Assembly (NCBI RefSeq): GCF_949987535.1
Contig: NC_080079.1
Coordinates: 5,460,001 to 5,524,000 of the forward strand
DNA length: 64,000 bases
Source of the DNA: Balaenoptera acutorostrata
Taxonomy: Eukaryota; Chordata; Mammalia; Artiodactyla; Balaenopteridae
Direction: 5' to 3'
The notes under the pieces were generated by a model, which was given only the letters and a program-made list of their open reading frames with translations, ran no database searches and had not been told where the DNA came from. Within the stretch, counting starts at the first letter, position 1; every line of letters starts with the position of its first letter. Shown in pieces: positions 1 through 11,339 of this stretch. The translations under genes and the position numbers were made by a program.

Positions 1-781
1 CATCTGTGAAGACACACAGAGCCAGGGCTGAGGTCCCGCAACCGCAGGGCTCCGGCCCCCACAGGCTGGTGGGTGACAAACGCGCCCACCCAGACCCCCG
101 CTCCCTCGATGCCACTGCACATACGACCCGGCATCACTGATTTTCTCGAACCTTAGCCCACTGCCAGATGGATACAGACCATGAAGGGCAGGGGGCGTAC
201 CTTCCCCTTGTGATATCGTACTTAGTGTCTAGCACAGGGTGACGTCCTTAGCAGACAATGAATTCAACACAGGTAAGGAGACAAACTTCAATCATCGATA
301 ATAAATCCTCCTGGAAGGTGAGTGATTCAAACTTCTCTCCTCCCAAAGTCTTGGCATCACAGCCAACGCTACATCAACGTGGACGAGAAAAGGTATGCCA
401 GAGCTCCAGGCACCAGCAGCTGCCAGCAGAGCCAGAGGTTTTCAACGCCAATGCAAGAGCATTAAGGGCAATTTTTGAAATCTAGGTTATTATACCTCAG
501 TGACTCTTCTGATGGAGGGGGCAGTATTACAAGCCAAAGGGGAAAGAGGAAACCCAAGGGGAGAGTAGAAAGGAGCAGCAACTCATCAGACAAATTCGAG
601 AAGAAACCGAAGATCTCCTGGGATCAACTCAATCAGAGTGGACGGCGCTTCACAGCAGCAGGTTCACATGGGCACCGAGCTGAAGTGTCAAGACCTCACT
701 GTGTTACGGTAGCCATGTTCTGGAACAATCCGGAGTTAAGTGCATGATAAACACGGGATAACGGAGCGTGTGGTTACTCAC
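1..781 (-). other. DOCK1 intron 16, 3' part missing
   Basis: Sequence downstream of the exon 16 donor (GTGAGT at 781). It contains no recognisable exon or repeat. Two plus-strand open frames (258-485 and 475-747) overlap, have no similarity I recognise and are treated as chance. The region is moderately GC-rich and not obviously repetitive. Confidence 0.75.
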
Positions 782-854
782 AGTCCTGGGACGATCTGTG
801 TCGGAAGGTAAACCGTAGGTGACTGCGGTTCACGTCCTCGATGGGGATGGCCAC
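782..854 (-). CDS. DOCK1: DOCK1 exon 16 (DHR-1, last exon in window)
   Basis: 73 bp, residues 497-521 (first base of 521). Translation [20 protein letters not shown] then SSQD, continuing the DHR-1 beta sandwich. Acceptor TTTATCCTGCAG at 855, donor ACT|GTGAGT at 781. It follows exon 15 in frame. The next exon, expected to begin with the rest of a Ser codon, is not present in bases 1-781. Confidence 0.96.
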
Positions 855-1803
855 CTGCAGGATAAAGGGGGAAGCTAAGCATCTTCTCCCTCGACCAGCT
901 CTACTCCCCTGGAGACATCCTGGACCACTCTACACTCTTCTACACTGCGGGGAGAAGATACCGTACGCCTCATCCCCTATGTGATTCTCCCAGGAGCAAA
1001 TGCCTTTTGAAAATTTACACCAGATAATATTGTCCAGGATGCCAAGCAGACCGGACAAGACAGCTGAATTTCTTTTTTAAATGTGCTGATCCTCACCATG
1101 AAGAGTCTATTTTTAAAAGTTGCCATTTTCATTTTTAGCTCCAATCCAGAGGTGTCTATATTCCCTCTACAGTTGTAGGGACCTGCCCTCGGCTGCAGCG
1201 AGAAGGCGGTCCTTTTGTGACTTACAGTAAAAGGAAAAAGACTTAATACCTGCTGCCTTTAAGCCAAGATTGTCCCTAATCTAATAGCTAACATCAGTAT
1301 TCCAAAGCCAACCGCTGGCCTGGTGTCCCAGTACCCAAGCCCGTGGTGTGTGGGCTGGTTCACCACGGTGGGCTGCGTGGGGTATCAGCGGACTGCATTA
1401 GGAACCTCAGAGCACCAAGGCCAACGGAACAGGATCCATCTCTCCAGCGATGCCCTCCATGTATTATCATCTCTATTTTTTTCCATTTGGTGTAAAGACA
1501 GCATGCCACACAAAACAGACCCGAGAAGAGAAAGACGATAGCTATCTTTAAAGGACTCTGGTATGTGTCTCCAGGAAAGTCCTGGTTATAGGTCCAAAAG
1601 GAGATGAGAGTAAATGTAAATTCCAAGAAACACCAGCGTGGTTTCTTAGCAACCCTAAAGGACTCTGTTGAAAGTGCCTTGGGGCCGGCGGAGGGTGCCC
1701 ACTGGCGGGCAGCCCTGGGCTGGGCAGGAGGTGGGGACTTCCTCAGGGTACAAATGAGCATTTCATAATCAACCCCATGGGAAAAGGACCATGCAAATGA
1801 TAC
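855..1803 (-). other. DOCK1 intron 15
   Basis: 949 bp between exons 15 and 16. I see no mobile element or secondary gene. A large minus-strand open frame here is exon 15 read through into the intron. GT donor at 1803 and AG acceptor at 855. Confidence 0.85.
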
Positions 1804-1902
1804 CTTAACCGTCTCAAACCAGCGCGGCTGTTTCACTTGGTAATAAATCACAGACTTGTATTCCGAAATAGCTTCATCACCAGCACCCGGGAAAATCACA
1901 TG
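1804..1902 (-). CDS. DOCK1: DOCK1 exon 15 (DHR-1)
   Basis: 99 bp, residues 464-496, phase 0 at both ends. Translation [20 protein letters not shown] then [13 protein letters not shown]. It gives central strands of the DHR-1 domain; the motif [10 protein letters not shown] is typical of DOCK DHR-1. Acceptor CTTCTTTTAAAG at 1903 has a short pyrimidine tract; donor AAG|GTATCA at 1803 is weak at +4 to +6. Skipping would delete 33 residues in frame. Confidence 0.97.
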
Positions 1903-1963
1903 CTTTAAAAGAAGGCATAAAGAGATCGCATCAGCCCTCACAGACCTTGAGGCTGCATCCATC

Positions 1964-1990
1964 TCCCCCAACCTCCCCCCCCCCCGCCCC
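1964..1990 (-). other. G-rich, quadruplex-capable tract upstream of exon 15
   Basis: On the transcribed strand four or more runs of 3-10 G occur within 27 bases (GGGGCGGG... and TTGGGGG). It lies 62-88 bases upstream of the exon 15 acceptor. A quadruplex is possible by base pattern only. Confidence 0.6.
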
Positions 1991-2640
1991 AGTTTGATGA
2001 TCCAGAAGGAGCGAGGGCCCTCGGGGAACACCAATAACCCCGTCGCCCACGGAACACCTCCCAGCAATGGAAGAACAGATCCGGCTGGAGCCAGCGGCCA
2101 GCAGAAAACCTTGCTCACAGACATCTAAGATCTTGATCTTGATGGCTATGAGGACGCTACTGTCCTCCATCCTTCGTACCCTTACCCCTAATAACTTCCA
2201 CCCTGGACCTGCAGGAAGTTGCCTGACTGACTCGGCAGCTGGAGTAAAGGGCTACAGACCAAAAAGGGGGTGGCAGCACTCTGTCCCTTCTCTAGCCACA
2301 GACAGACCACTCGACTCTAGGGAGAGCGATACTGGTAAAGCCCAGGGGAAGGGCAGGGACACTGGGCACAGGCCACCCAGAGAGAAAGGATGCCACCCAC
2401 CTCCTGGCACAGCTGAGCCTCAGGAGTACCCACAGGGCGTTGCCCTCGGCCACGTGCGCCCAGGGGAGCCCAGGCTGCAGCCACGGGCCAGAGAAGCAGC
2501 TGGCAGGGGACCCCCGCTTGGGCTCAGCCTCCAGTCCTCAGGGGAGGCCACAGCCTCTGAGCACTTCCCAGGACGCCCGCAGGCTGCTGTGACCACGCAC
2601 GAGGAGGTCTTGGTAACCACCACCGAGTAAAGCACAAGAT

Positions 2641-2770
2641 TCAGAGGCCCAGATTCACAACCCAGTTCCACCTCTCATGAGCTCTCTGACCTTGAGCAAG
2701 GTGACTGATTTCTCTGGGGCTCAGTTTCCATCTGTCTCAAAAGATGCTAATAACAGTATCTGAACTTCTA
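2641..2770 (+). mobile_element. MIR-like SINE relic
   Basis: Fragment with ctctctgaccttgagcaagg and ggggctcagtttccatctgt, the classic MIR core. Boundaries approximate. DOCK1 intron 14. Confidence 0.6.
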
Positions 2771-2852
2771 ATGTGACCATTCGCCCTCTGAGCCTCGGGT
2801 GTACACCGGCAAGTGGGACCCCAGGATAGAGTTTGGAAAAGAAGGTGGTCAG

Positions 2853-3176
2853 TGGGACTTCCCTGGTGGCGCAGTGGTTAAGAATCCACCTGCCAATGCA
2901 GGGGACACAGGTTCAAGCCCTGGTCCGGGAAGATCCCACATGCCGCAGAGCAACTAAGCCCGTGCGCCACAACCACTGAGCCTGCACTCTAGAGCCCGAG
3001 AGCCACAGCTACTGAAGCCCGTGCGCCTAGAGCCCGTGCTCCGCAACAAGAGAAGCCACCGCAATGAGAAGCCCACGCACTGCAGCAAAGAGTAGCCCCA
3101 ACTCGCCACAACTAGAGAAAACCCGCACGCAGCAACGAACACCCAAGGCAGCCAAAAATAAATAAATAAATAAATA
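2853..3176 (+). mobile_element. CHR-type tRNA-derived SINE, full length
   Basis: Starts with the tRNA-derived head (ggacttccctggtggc, B box near ggttcaagccc) and ends in an AAATAAAT tail. It is flanked by the 16-bp target duplication aaaagaaggtggtcag at 2837-2852 and 3177-3192. It lies antisense to DOCK1 in intron 14. Non-autonomous, mobilised by L1. Confidence 0.95.
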
Positions 3177-3397
3177 AAAAGAAGGTGGTCAGGACCCCCA
3201 GGGTCGTCCTGAGACAGGCCGGCTGCTGGGACCTGGTAGAAACCAGCCCTCTTGGACAAGGGAAGAAAAGGAAGAAAAAGCAAACGCTCTCCCCCAGAAA
3301 TGAGATTGTGGCTTTTGGCATCCTGCAGCAGAGCCAAGGTGCACACTTGGGAAGTAAAACTTAAACACTACAGGTTCAACTTTGCAACAATCAATAC

Positions 3398-3522
3398 CTC
3401 CAGTCGTTTTCCATCTTCATCGTAAACAGACACTGTAACCTCAACATTCTTTGCCGTCGTTTTGCTTCCTTTATCAAAATCTCCTTGAACTAATGTTACG
3501 TAGATATCGTTTCGGACATCAC
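3398..3522 (-). CDS. DOCK1: DOCK1 exon 14 (start of DHR-1/C2 domain)
   Basis: 125 bp, residues 422-463. Translation (G)[20 protein letters not shown] then [21 protein letters not shown]. This opens the DOCK homology region 1, a C2-like beta sandwich that in DOCK1 binds PtdIns(3,4,5)P3 and brings the ELMO-DOCK complex to the membrane. The first two beta strands (DIYVTLVQG and VEVTVSVYD) and the lysine-containing loop between them are visible. Acceptor TTCCCCCCAG at 3523; donor GAG|GTATTG at 3397 is weak. Ends in phase 0. Confidence 0.97.
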
Positions 3523-4689
3523 CTGGGGGGAAAAAAATTACACCTTTAAAACCAATCCATTATTCACAGTGTAACTGTGAATTTTGCCATTCCTAGCAGA
3601 GTATCATAAATACTGTATTAGATGATTATGAAATATTTTCTACAAAATAGTGTCCGCATTTAACAGCACGACAAAGGCAATTTTCATCATCATCGTAAGA
3701 CTTGCAAGAAAGAGGAAAATGTCAGGGCCCCTAATTATCTGCTTGGTGCTTCACGTGGGCAGAGGAGCTCTTACACTCTGTGGGCAGCCCATGCCCGGGG
3801 CAGCTCGAATGCTGTCAGCGGGTTTGCGCAGACGTTAGACACCCCCAACCCCCAGCATCCATGGCCCATTGCAACCCACATTGCCACCCCTTGTTAGGGC
3901 ACGGCTGCAGTCATCTGAGTCTCAGTAGCCAAGGAATATCCCAACACCCACTGGTGCACCAAGGATAACCAGCAACGCTGGCCTCCTTTCCGTTCCACTA
4001 AGGAGTTGAACAAAAACAGTATTTGAACCACAAGCCAATGTCCTGAGTTGACACTTAGGATCAGGGACTAGGGATGGGTCAAGAGAGAAACTTTCTGCAA
4101 AGAATCCTCTCTCCTCCTGGCAGGCAGCTGTCAAGACCCTGAACGGGGACACAGGGAGCAAAGACTCATACATTTTTAAAGTGAGATGGGCCTTAAACTG
4201 TGCCCCAAAAAAATACAACCGCACACACACACGCAACAAATGAGCTCGAGACGCTACCTCCTCCTGAGAATACACAAAGCCCCTGGTAATGGTCCGACTG
4301 GGAAAACTTTGCAAGCTTCGTTAGCAACATGATTTAGAGGAAGCGTCGCTATGCTCTGACGGCTGCTCTGCTCTCTGTCTGGCTGCCTTAACAGTGTGGC
4401 CAGGAGCAGCAAGTGACCTGCTCTGGGCAAAGAACAAGGATCCCTGAAGAGAAAAAATCCCCTTGGTCTCTTGTTTTTCTTTTGCTTTCTAGACTGCTCT
4501 GTTCTGGCTTTTAATGTATCCAACTATTAGATTAAGCTTTCATTTAAAAGCCATTATTGTAATAATCCCACCGGGTTGCTACCACTGCCATAGTACCTGC
4601 TGGAAAAGAAGCGGGGCTGTGATCGCTGATAGCGACCACGGAGAAGTTAAGAAGGATGGCGCACGGGGCTGGGGGGCAGGAGGCAAGGC

Positions 4690-4800
4690 AGCCGGTCCAG
4701 GACCTGCCGCTAATTAGCTGTGTGACCTCAGACCAGTCACTTAACCTCCCGGGCCACTCACCACTAAACGGCCTTATCGATAAGGCAGGGTAGTCTGTAC
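4690..4800 (+). mobile_element. MIR-like SINE relic
   Basis: Contains gctgtgtgacctcagaccag then tcacttaacctcccgggcc, matching the MIR core. Boundaries approximate. DOCK1 intron 13. Confidence 0.6.
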
Positions 4801-6974
4801 AAGCGCTCCGCCTGAAAATTCTATCAAAGCGCCAACGCCATAATCAAAAAGGGCCACAGCAACTTCATACGGGCCTCATCAGCCAGAGAAGCAGCATGCA
4901 CTGAGCAGAGAGGTGGTTGAACCTCAGGGTCCCCTTCTCCTATGGGCCTAGGGATCCTGACTCCAGCCCAGAAGTAAGACCCCATTTATAGGAGGTCAAT
5001 ATCCCCCGATGGGCACTCACAAGAGGGTCTCAGCGAATGCCTCCCGGGCTACAAGGTTCTCATTCTGGGGAGGAAGGAGGCTGGAAGCAGACACAAGCCT
5101 CCAGCCACCTTCCCAGCTCAGGCGACAACTCTGCTTCCCCACCAGGATCCTTCAGAAGGACCCAGGGATTCCCAGTGGGCCATGAGAAGGCAGGAGAGCC
5201 AGCAACAACAGTGACACGGCCAGCCCTCCCACTGTGCAAAGGAGACGCACGTCTCCATAAACATGCGCAAGAAGGCACAGGTTCTGTGAGGCTGAAGGCG
5301 GGGGTCTGAGCGAGTCCCCCCAAGAGGGTAAGATGCGGAGCTCACAGCCTCTCAGTGGTCACTCAGCCACAGAGGACGTAGGGGACGCACTCAAGCCGCG
5401 CTTGCTCACTGTGGGAAGCCCAGCCCCAGACTTAGGACACGGAACAAGCCAGGACAATGGTCAGCAGCATAGTTTTCCCATGCATCGATCATGAGATTAT
5501 CTTAGAGGTTTAAACTTACTTTTTAAGTCTATCAATTGTAAGGGAGGCACAAGCAGTGTGAACTAGAAGTTTCCCAGGTTTCCCTTTGCACACGAGGGCC
5601 TCCTAAGGTCACCCAAGATAAATGCATGATGTCAATGACGTTATCCTCATCTATAAATCTGCACCTCGAATCCAAATGCAAACAATATGTCCACTCGGAA
5701 GTCCAAGTTAATTAGCTGCATATAGAACAGACTTGACTTGACTCAGACAAGCAATAGGTGTTCCATCATTTCTTAATTTGCTGAGTGTCATGCTTACCTC
5801 CTCTGCAGGTGAGACTGGCAAACATTCAATCTAGCTGATGTTAGATGTCTTTCCTATCATTTTAACAGACAGAGTAGACAATGACCCACAACGTGAAAGG
5901 CAGAGGGAGGAGAAAGAACAGGTCCCTAAAATGCCCTAAAATAAACAAAGCAATAACTTTGAGGCACACTGAGTGACCAGCTCTCCCTGTGAACCTACAG
6001 CAAAGCCCTGTACCAGGAGGCTACAGGGAAGCACCGACCATGGGGTGGTTTGGCCCCGTTTCCCCTGCTCGTTAGCCGTGTGACTTCAGGCTGTGGCTTA
6101 ATCTTGATGGGAATTAGTTCAACACCAATTTGTAGACTTCCAAGATCCTTATATGGAATCAAGCTAGATTATTAACGGGAGCAGTATTTGCAAACCAAAA
6201 AGTATCCCACGGACATCAAGGATAAAGATTCATGCTTCCCAAGATCTCGTGAGAATCAAACCAGATGATTAATATGAATGTCATTTGGAAACTGAAGGCA
6301 TACGTAAATATCAGAGATTAACCTTAACATGGGCTCTCATTATCAGTTTAATAAGTGTAAAACCCATGGTTGGGTTGGGGCGATACTAGTGTGACAACTA
6401 ATACACACTGAGCGGGTACCAGGTGTAAACATTCACAGGCTTCATCCAGGGAACCTGTGCATTCGCCCTACAGCAGCCTTTGTGTTGGGCTGTCACTTTC
6501 TGCTCCTCCTTCCTTCTTTTGATCAGATGTCTATCCAGACATGTGTAGTGCGTCCCTGTCTCCCTCACACAACCCTTGCAGCTGGGGGGAGCTGACCCCT
6601 TCCAGAGGTCCCTGTGGCCGACGTGCATGTGTCACCACCATTGCCATCCAGGGTCCCCAGGGGACCTGAGCAGTCCAGGCCAGATGACGCTCGGCCTGCT
6701 TGTTTGGAAACACCGGGTGGAAAGCATGTCGTCTTCTTCAGGACACTGAGATTTGGGAAGAAGATGGGCGCCAGCAGGACCTGTCCCCAGAGGATAAAGT
6801 CAATACGCAAAGGAGACAGCTCAGCAGAGGGGGCTGCAGACAACCGGAGCCAGTGGTCCAGGCTGACCTGGCAGCAGGCTCTGTCTCTTTTCCTCATTCA
6901 CATGACCGACAAATATCCTCAGGGTGCGGCCATTTGAGCTGGCCTTGTGTTTTCTGTTACTTACACCCTAAAGC

Positions 6975-7140
6975 ATCCTAACTCCAACCAGATCTATAGG
7001 TAGGAATTATTACTATTCTCGTTCTTCAGAGGAGGAAACCACAGCTAAGAGAGATCGGGTAACTTGCCCAGGGCCAGGGAGGGGCAGAAATGAAATTCAT
7101 ACCAGAGGGTGGGATGCCTGCACTCTCACTTCTGGGGCCA
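6975..7140 (+). mobile_element. MIR-like SINE relic (3' half)
   Basis: Contains gaggaaaccacagctaagag and ggtaacttgcccagggccag. The 5' half may lie near 6385-6450 (actgagcgggtaccaggtgt), split by about 500 bp. DOCK1 intron 13. Confidence 0.6.
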
Positions 7141-7980
7141 ATGGATGGGGTTCAAGGCTGTGGACCACTGTGGCGAAGAGACATTTAACCCATAACCTAC
7201 CAAAGAGGGTATATTTACCCAAATTGTGCTCCCTTCGTTTTGAACACATTCTGGATAATTCAAATGCTATTATAGGATCATAAGACGGGCCCAGGACCAT
7301 CATCGTGAACGTACATTATTATCGTAAAGGAGTCGCCTTAGTCCTACCCAACCATCATAATCAATCCATTCCTCAGCACCTAAAAGTCAATTCTGCACGG
7401 CTCTCCAAACGGCCCCCTGCCTGATCACCCTCTATCACATTATTAAGTATCACCCGACCAAACGCACTCAGTCCTTCAGCCAGGGTGAGTGGGATGTCAC
7501 ACGCCCATTCTTCCGTTCCAGACACTGTGGGGCAGAAGGCAAATCGCAGGCATCCTGATTAAGGACAACAGCAGAACACGGAACGGCAGTGCGTTTGATT
7601 ACGATCATGACGGTGTTTCGCCCAGCTGGCGACAGAAACCATCTCAAGGTCTCAGGGCTGGGTCTCTGGCCGATGCTGCTTCGTCTGCTTACCCCTGTTC
7701 CTGTATCACCAGGAGTCACTCCACACCAGCCCTGCAGGGTTATTATAACCAAGAGAAACCTCGTCCCCTAGGCCTGACCCCGGGTGCTCGGCTGTCACGC
7801 TGGCCGCAGCTCCTGCCTGCAGGAACGACCCATCGCCACACTGGGCTTTACACCCTCGACCCTCTGCTTCCCTGAGCTCCTACCTAAATGTTGTTCTTTG
7901 TGGCCAGCTACATAAACCCTCCCAATGCCAGCCGCATCCACCCCACGCTCAGAGGGGCTAAAGGATTCATCCATTCTTAC

Positions 7981-8106
7981 CAGGCATGATTATCTCCGGA
8001 AACCCCGTTTTCCGAGCCACCGCTGTGGTCCTGTCCACCAAATGAGGAAATTCTTTTCTAATCTGATGGATATCTCCAGGAAGTAATTTCAATGTTACCC
8101 ACAAAC
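7981..8106 (-). CDS. DOCK1: DOCK1 exon 13
   Basis: 126 bp, residues 380-422 (first base of 422). Translation (G)[19 protein letters not shown], then [20 protein letters not shown], ending MPG. It links the helical N-terminal domain to DHR-1. Acceptor GCTTTTCTAG at 8107, donor CTG|GTAAGA at 7980. Start and end have the same phase and the length is divisible by three, so skipping would remove 42 residues without a frameshift. Confidence 0.97.
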
Positions 8107-10989
8107 CTAGAAAAGCAATGGATGCATGAGTCACAGTTTATCTTGTACATCTTTATATCTTGTACATTTTTAGAAGTTTTCATGAAATCAATTTCAATGA
8201 ATGAGCAGCTTTTAATTCACAACGCAATGCCTTAAGAGGAAGTGTGGGTGGATGAGAAAGACAGGAGCGGGACCAGGGAAAAGGTGCCTGGCACAGATGC
8301 CTGCATCTGATGAGCTGGGATGCAAATCGCACACTGGAGGAGCCTAAGGGCGTAAGAGCAGTTACGTGCTGCCTCTGCCTGGGACTGATGACTCTTTTGA
8401 GCTGATATACATTGAAGATGAATCAGAAGGTGGCATTTTTCTGGAAGGGGATTGAGAAGGCTATCATTTTCCATTCTCCCAAGAAGGATGACAGCGGGAG
8501 AGGATTCAGGAGGTAAATTCGCAGCTTCACAAACCCACGAAAGTGTCCAGTTGCTCAGCGGCACCCGGGAAGTGCTCCCGGGAAGGGAAGCCGCAGAGCA
8601 CAGGGCTGGGGACCACCGGCGGGCCACCCACACGACTGGGACAGCGGCAGTCAGGGCAGCCCCGTCCCTCTGTTTCACAATGTCACAGCGAAGGAGCAAC
8701 TAATGCTCTGGCCACCACTCAGCTCCTTTCTCCAAGGGGGAAAATGAAGGCTTTCAAACCCTCTAAAAGAGATGCGAGGATGCCCGAGAGAGAGAGCACG
8801 GTGTACCTGGGAGGCGTGTGTGCCCTGCCCTCTCTCCCTCCCTCCACAAAAGCTGACGCATTTTGTAGAAAATACTCCAGGAGCAGCAATCAAACAATAA
8901 GAGGGAAGAAAGCCGACACTTAACAAAGTCAAAGGCAGGACACAAAGCAGTCGCTTGGCTCTGACAGTGTTTTCAAGGACATGCTTTCCTAGGGAGGGAG
9001 GGGTGTCACTATCAGTTGGCAGGTCGGGGTCTCCATCCTTGAGACTTCGGGGGCCTGGCCTGCTTGCTCTCCTCTCACTCAGCTCTGCGGGACCCCACCT
9101 GCCCATCAGAACGTAACAGTACCTGTCCTCACTCACATGACTATTGTGTGTGTGTGCCCACGTGTGTATGTGTCTGTCTGTCCAGCTGTCCCTCCTCTAG
9201 ATGCATGCTTCCGGGGACCACTCACCACTGTTTAGCTCAGCACCCTGCACTCAGTAGAAGAAAATGGGAAAACCACAGACCTCGTTCACAAACAACTTTC
9301 ATTCTAACTGGACCTGGAAGACAGCTGATGGGGACACACAAGGAACACATCTGAGGCTGTTTCTGCTGCCAGCGGCTCTGCTGAACTAAACCTCACACCT
9401 CACTCCCTCCCCCTCCCCCCTCCAGCCCCCTCGTCTCCCAGCAGCTGGCCTGTCCTCTGCAAAGATTTACACAACTTGTCGTTGAGAAAGTCCACGGTCA
9501 TTGATGCCATTTTATTCTTTACCAGCTGGTGAAAGCCCTCTCCTCTTGCCAACTAGACTGTCCCTCTGATTTATTCAAAAGTACCTAATGTGCACCCACT
9601 GAGTGCCAGACACACACAGGGCACTGCAGACACAGGGCAAAGACTCACTACACCACTGCCAGGGGCTCACTTCTATTCCATGAGCCAAACACCAAGGGTG
9701 TCTCTCTGTGAAATATGTGCCTACAAAGAGCTTTCTAAAGCACACGTGGAGACTGAGCTCCTGGGCATCACAGAGGCTCCCCTGAGGAAGGAACGTTGTG
9801 CTGAGATCTGACGGGGGAGGAGACGCTAAATAAGGAGGTTCCAGGCTGCAGCCCCGAGATGCAGGGGGAAGAGGCGTGGGATGCGGCTGGGAAAGCAGCA
9901 CTGACCTGACCCCTGGGCCTGTCGGCCGTGGCAGGAGCTATGGTCCCCACCAAAGGGCCCGGAGGAGGAGTCCGACCACAGTCTGACCTGACAGGACTCA
10001 GGTGGCCGCATGGGACTGGGCAGCCGGGAATTCAGAGCGAGGCAAGGACCCCAGTGAAGAGACCACTGCCGGAGCCCGGGCGGACACTGGGAGGGCTTCA
10101 GCACCGGGGGCAGGGGTGCTGCGAGCAGCATGGGGGTCACGTCAGAAGTGGAGGGAGGAGGGTGGAGGGGGAACGGCTCTCAGAGATGGCGACAGTCCTG
10201 GGCATGACCAACAGCAGGTGCTGGCACACCCTGCATCCCAGTGGAGACGTCCTGAGGGGTCAGAGCACAGAGGGAGGAGAGCAAGAAGACGCCCGTCCTG
10301 TGCCCAGGAGAGCTGCTGGCGTTGAGAGTCCGCACAGGGAAAGAGAAGTCGGCGAGAGACAGGGGAAAGCAGAGGGCAGAGAAAAAGGAAAACCAGGAGA
10401 GGGTGGCATCAGTGTGGCCGACGGCACAAAATGCAGCCCGAGGAAAGGCGAGTGTCTGCAGCACTGGGCAAGCAGGGCGGGCCTCAGCAGGAGCCCTCCT
10501 GGGGGAGGAGAGGGGCCAACGCTGCCGGGAGAAGGACAGGGAAGTTACAGGAGACGAAGCGCGGACAGCAGGCGAAAGAGTCCACTGAGAAATCAACAGT
10601 GCAGTCAAGAGCTAGTCAATGCACAGAGACAGAGGGAGAATTTTTTGTTTGCTTCCTTTTCTTTTCTTTCCTTCTATATTTTTCCCCTTTCTTTCTTTTT
10701 AAGATATAAAATTCCTAATCATGAGAGGGAAAGTTGAAGAAGTAGGAGAGAAGCATAACCAATAAAAAGAGGTCTCTAGAGAGTCGTCAGGGGGTAGCAC
10801 CCCAGCAGGGACGCGTGTATCGTTGCTCAGGATGTGCACTGCACAAGGCAACTAGCAAAGAAAGGCAAGTGGGAGCTAAATCCAGCCTGCACTCTGCTCA
10901 CCAAGCTGTGCATCCCGGCAGCGATGCATCTCCCCACTCACCCCGAGGACAGACCATCTCTTTCTAATTCACACAAAAGCACCACAAGC

Positions 10990-11279
10990 GGGACTTCCCT
11001 GGTGGTGCACTGGTTAAGAATCCGCCTGCCAACGCAGGGGACATGGGTTCGATCCCTGGTCCGGGAAGATCCCACATGCCGCGGAGCAACTAAGCCCGTG
11101 CGCCACAACTACCGAGCCTGCACTCCAAAGCCTGAGAGTCAAAGCTACTGAAGCCCGTGCACCCAGAGCTCATGCTCCGCAACAGGAGAAGCCACAGCAA
11201 TGAGAAGCCTGCAACGAAGAGTAGCCCCCGCTCGCCACAACTAGAGAAAGCCTGCATGCAGCAACAACGCAGCCAAAAA

Positions 11280-11318
<39 letters not shown>

Positions 11319-11339
11319 ATTTACATTTAAAAAAAAAAA
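10990..11339 (+). mobile_element. CHR-type SINE, full length
   Basis: Same family as the copy at 2853, with a long (AAAT)n tail (11278-11321) followed by an A run. Target duplication aaagcaccacaagc at 10976-10989 and 11340-11353. In DOCK1 intron 12, antisense to the gene. Confidence 0.95.

Larger units (their letters stand above)
1903..3397 (-). other. DOCK1 intron 14
   Basis: 1495 bp. Holds a C-rich (plus strand) block close to exon 15, a MIR-like relic near 2641-2770 and one long CHR SINE at 2853-3176. Open frames near 2067-2630 look like chance products of GC-rich sequence. Confidence 0.85.
3523..7980 (-). other. DOCK1 intron 13
   Basis: 4458 bp. Mostly unique sequence with MIR-like relics near 4690-4800 and 6975-7140. 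No young mobile element, no recognised gene. Several 60-130 codon open frames on both strands have no recognisable similarity. Confidence 0.85.

Noticed and set aside
1..781. Search for DOCK1 exon 17
   Set aside because: No minus-strand translation matching the continuation of DHR-1 and no acceptor leading into such a frame was seen; exon 17 must lie outside the window.
1360..2124. 254-codon minus-strand open frame treated as one gene
   Set aside because: Only 1804-1902 is coding (DOCK1 exon 15); the rest is intron read through both splice sites.
2067..2630. 187-codon plus-strand open frame in intron 14
   Set aside because: GC-rich sequence with no known motif, partly overlapping a MIR-like relic.
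2853..3176. tRNA gene suggested by the tRNA-like head with a B box
   Set aside because: The similarity is that of a tRNA-derived SINE; there is no complete cloverleaf and the same sequence recurs more than ten times with target duplications.
9928..10737. 269-codon plus-strand open frame in intron 12
   Set aside because: No recognisable domain, low-complexity Arg/Gly/Glu composition typical of GC-rich non-coding DNA, several overlapping frames of similar length, and no splice context.
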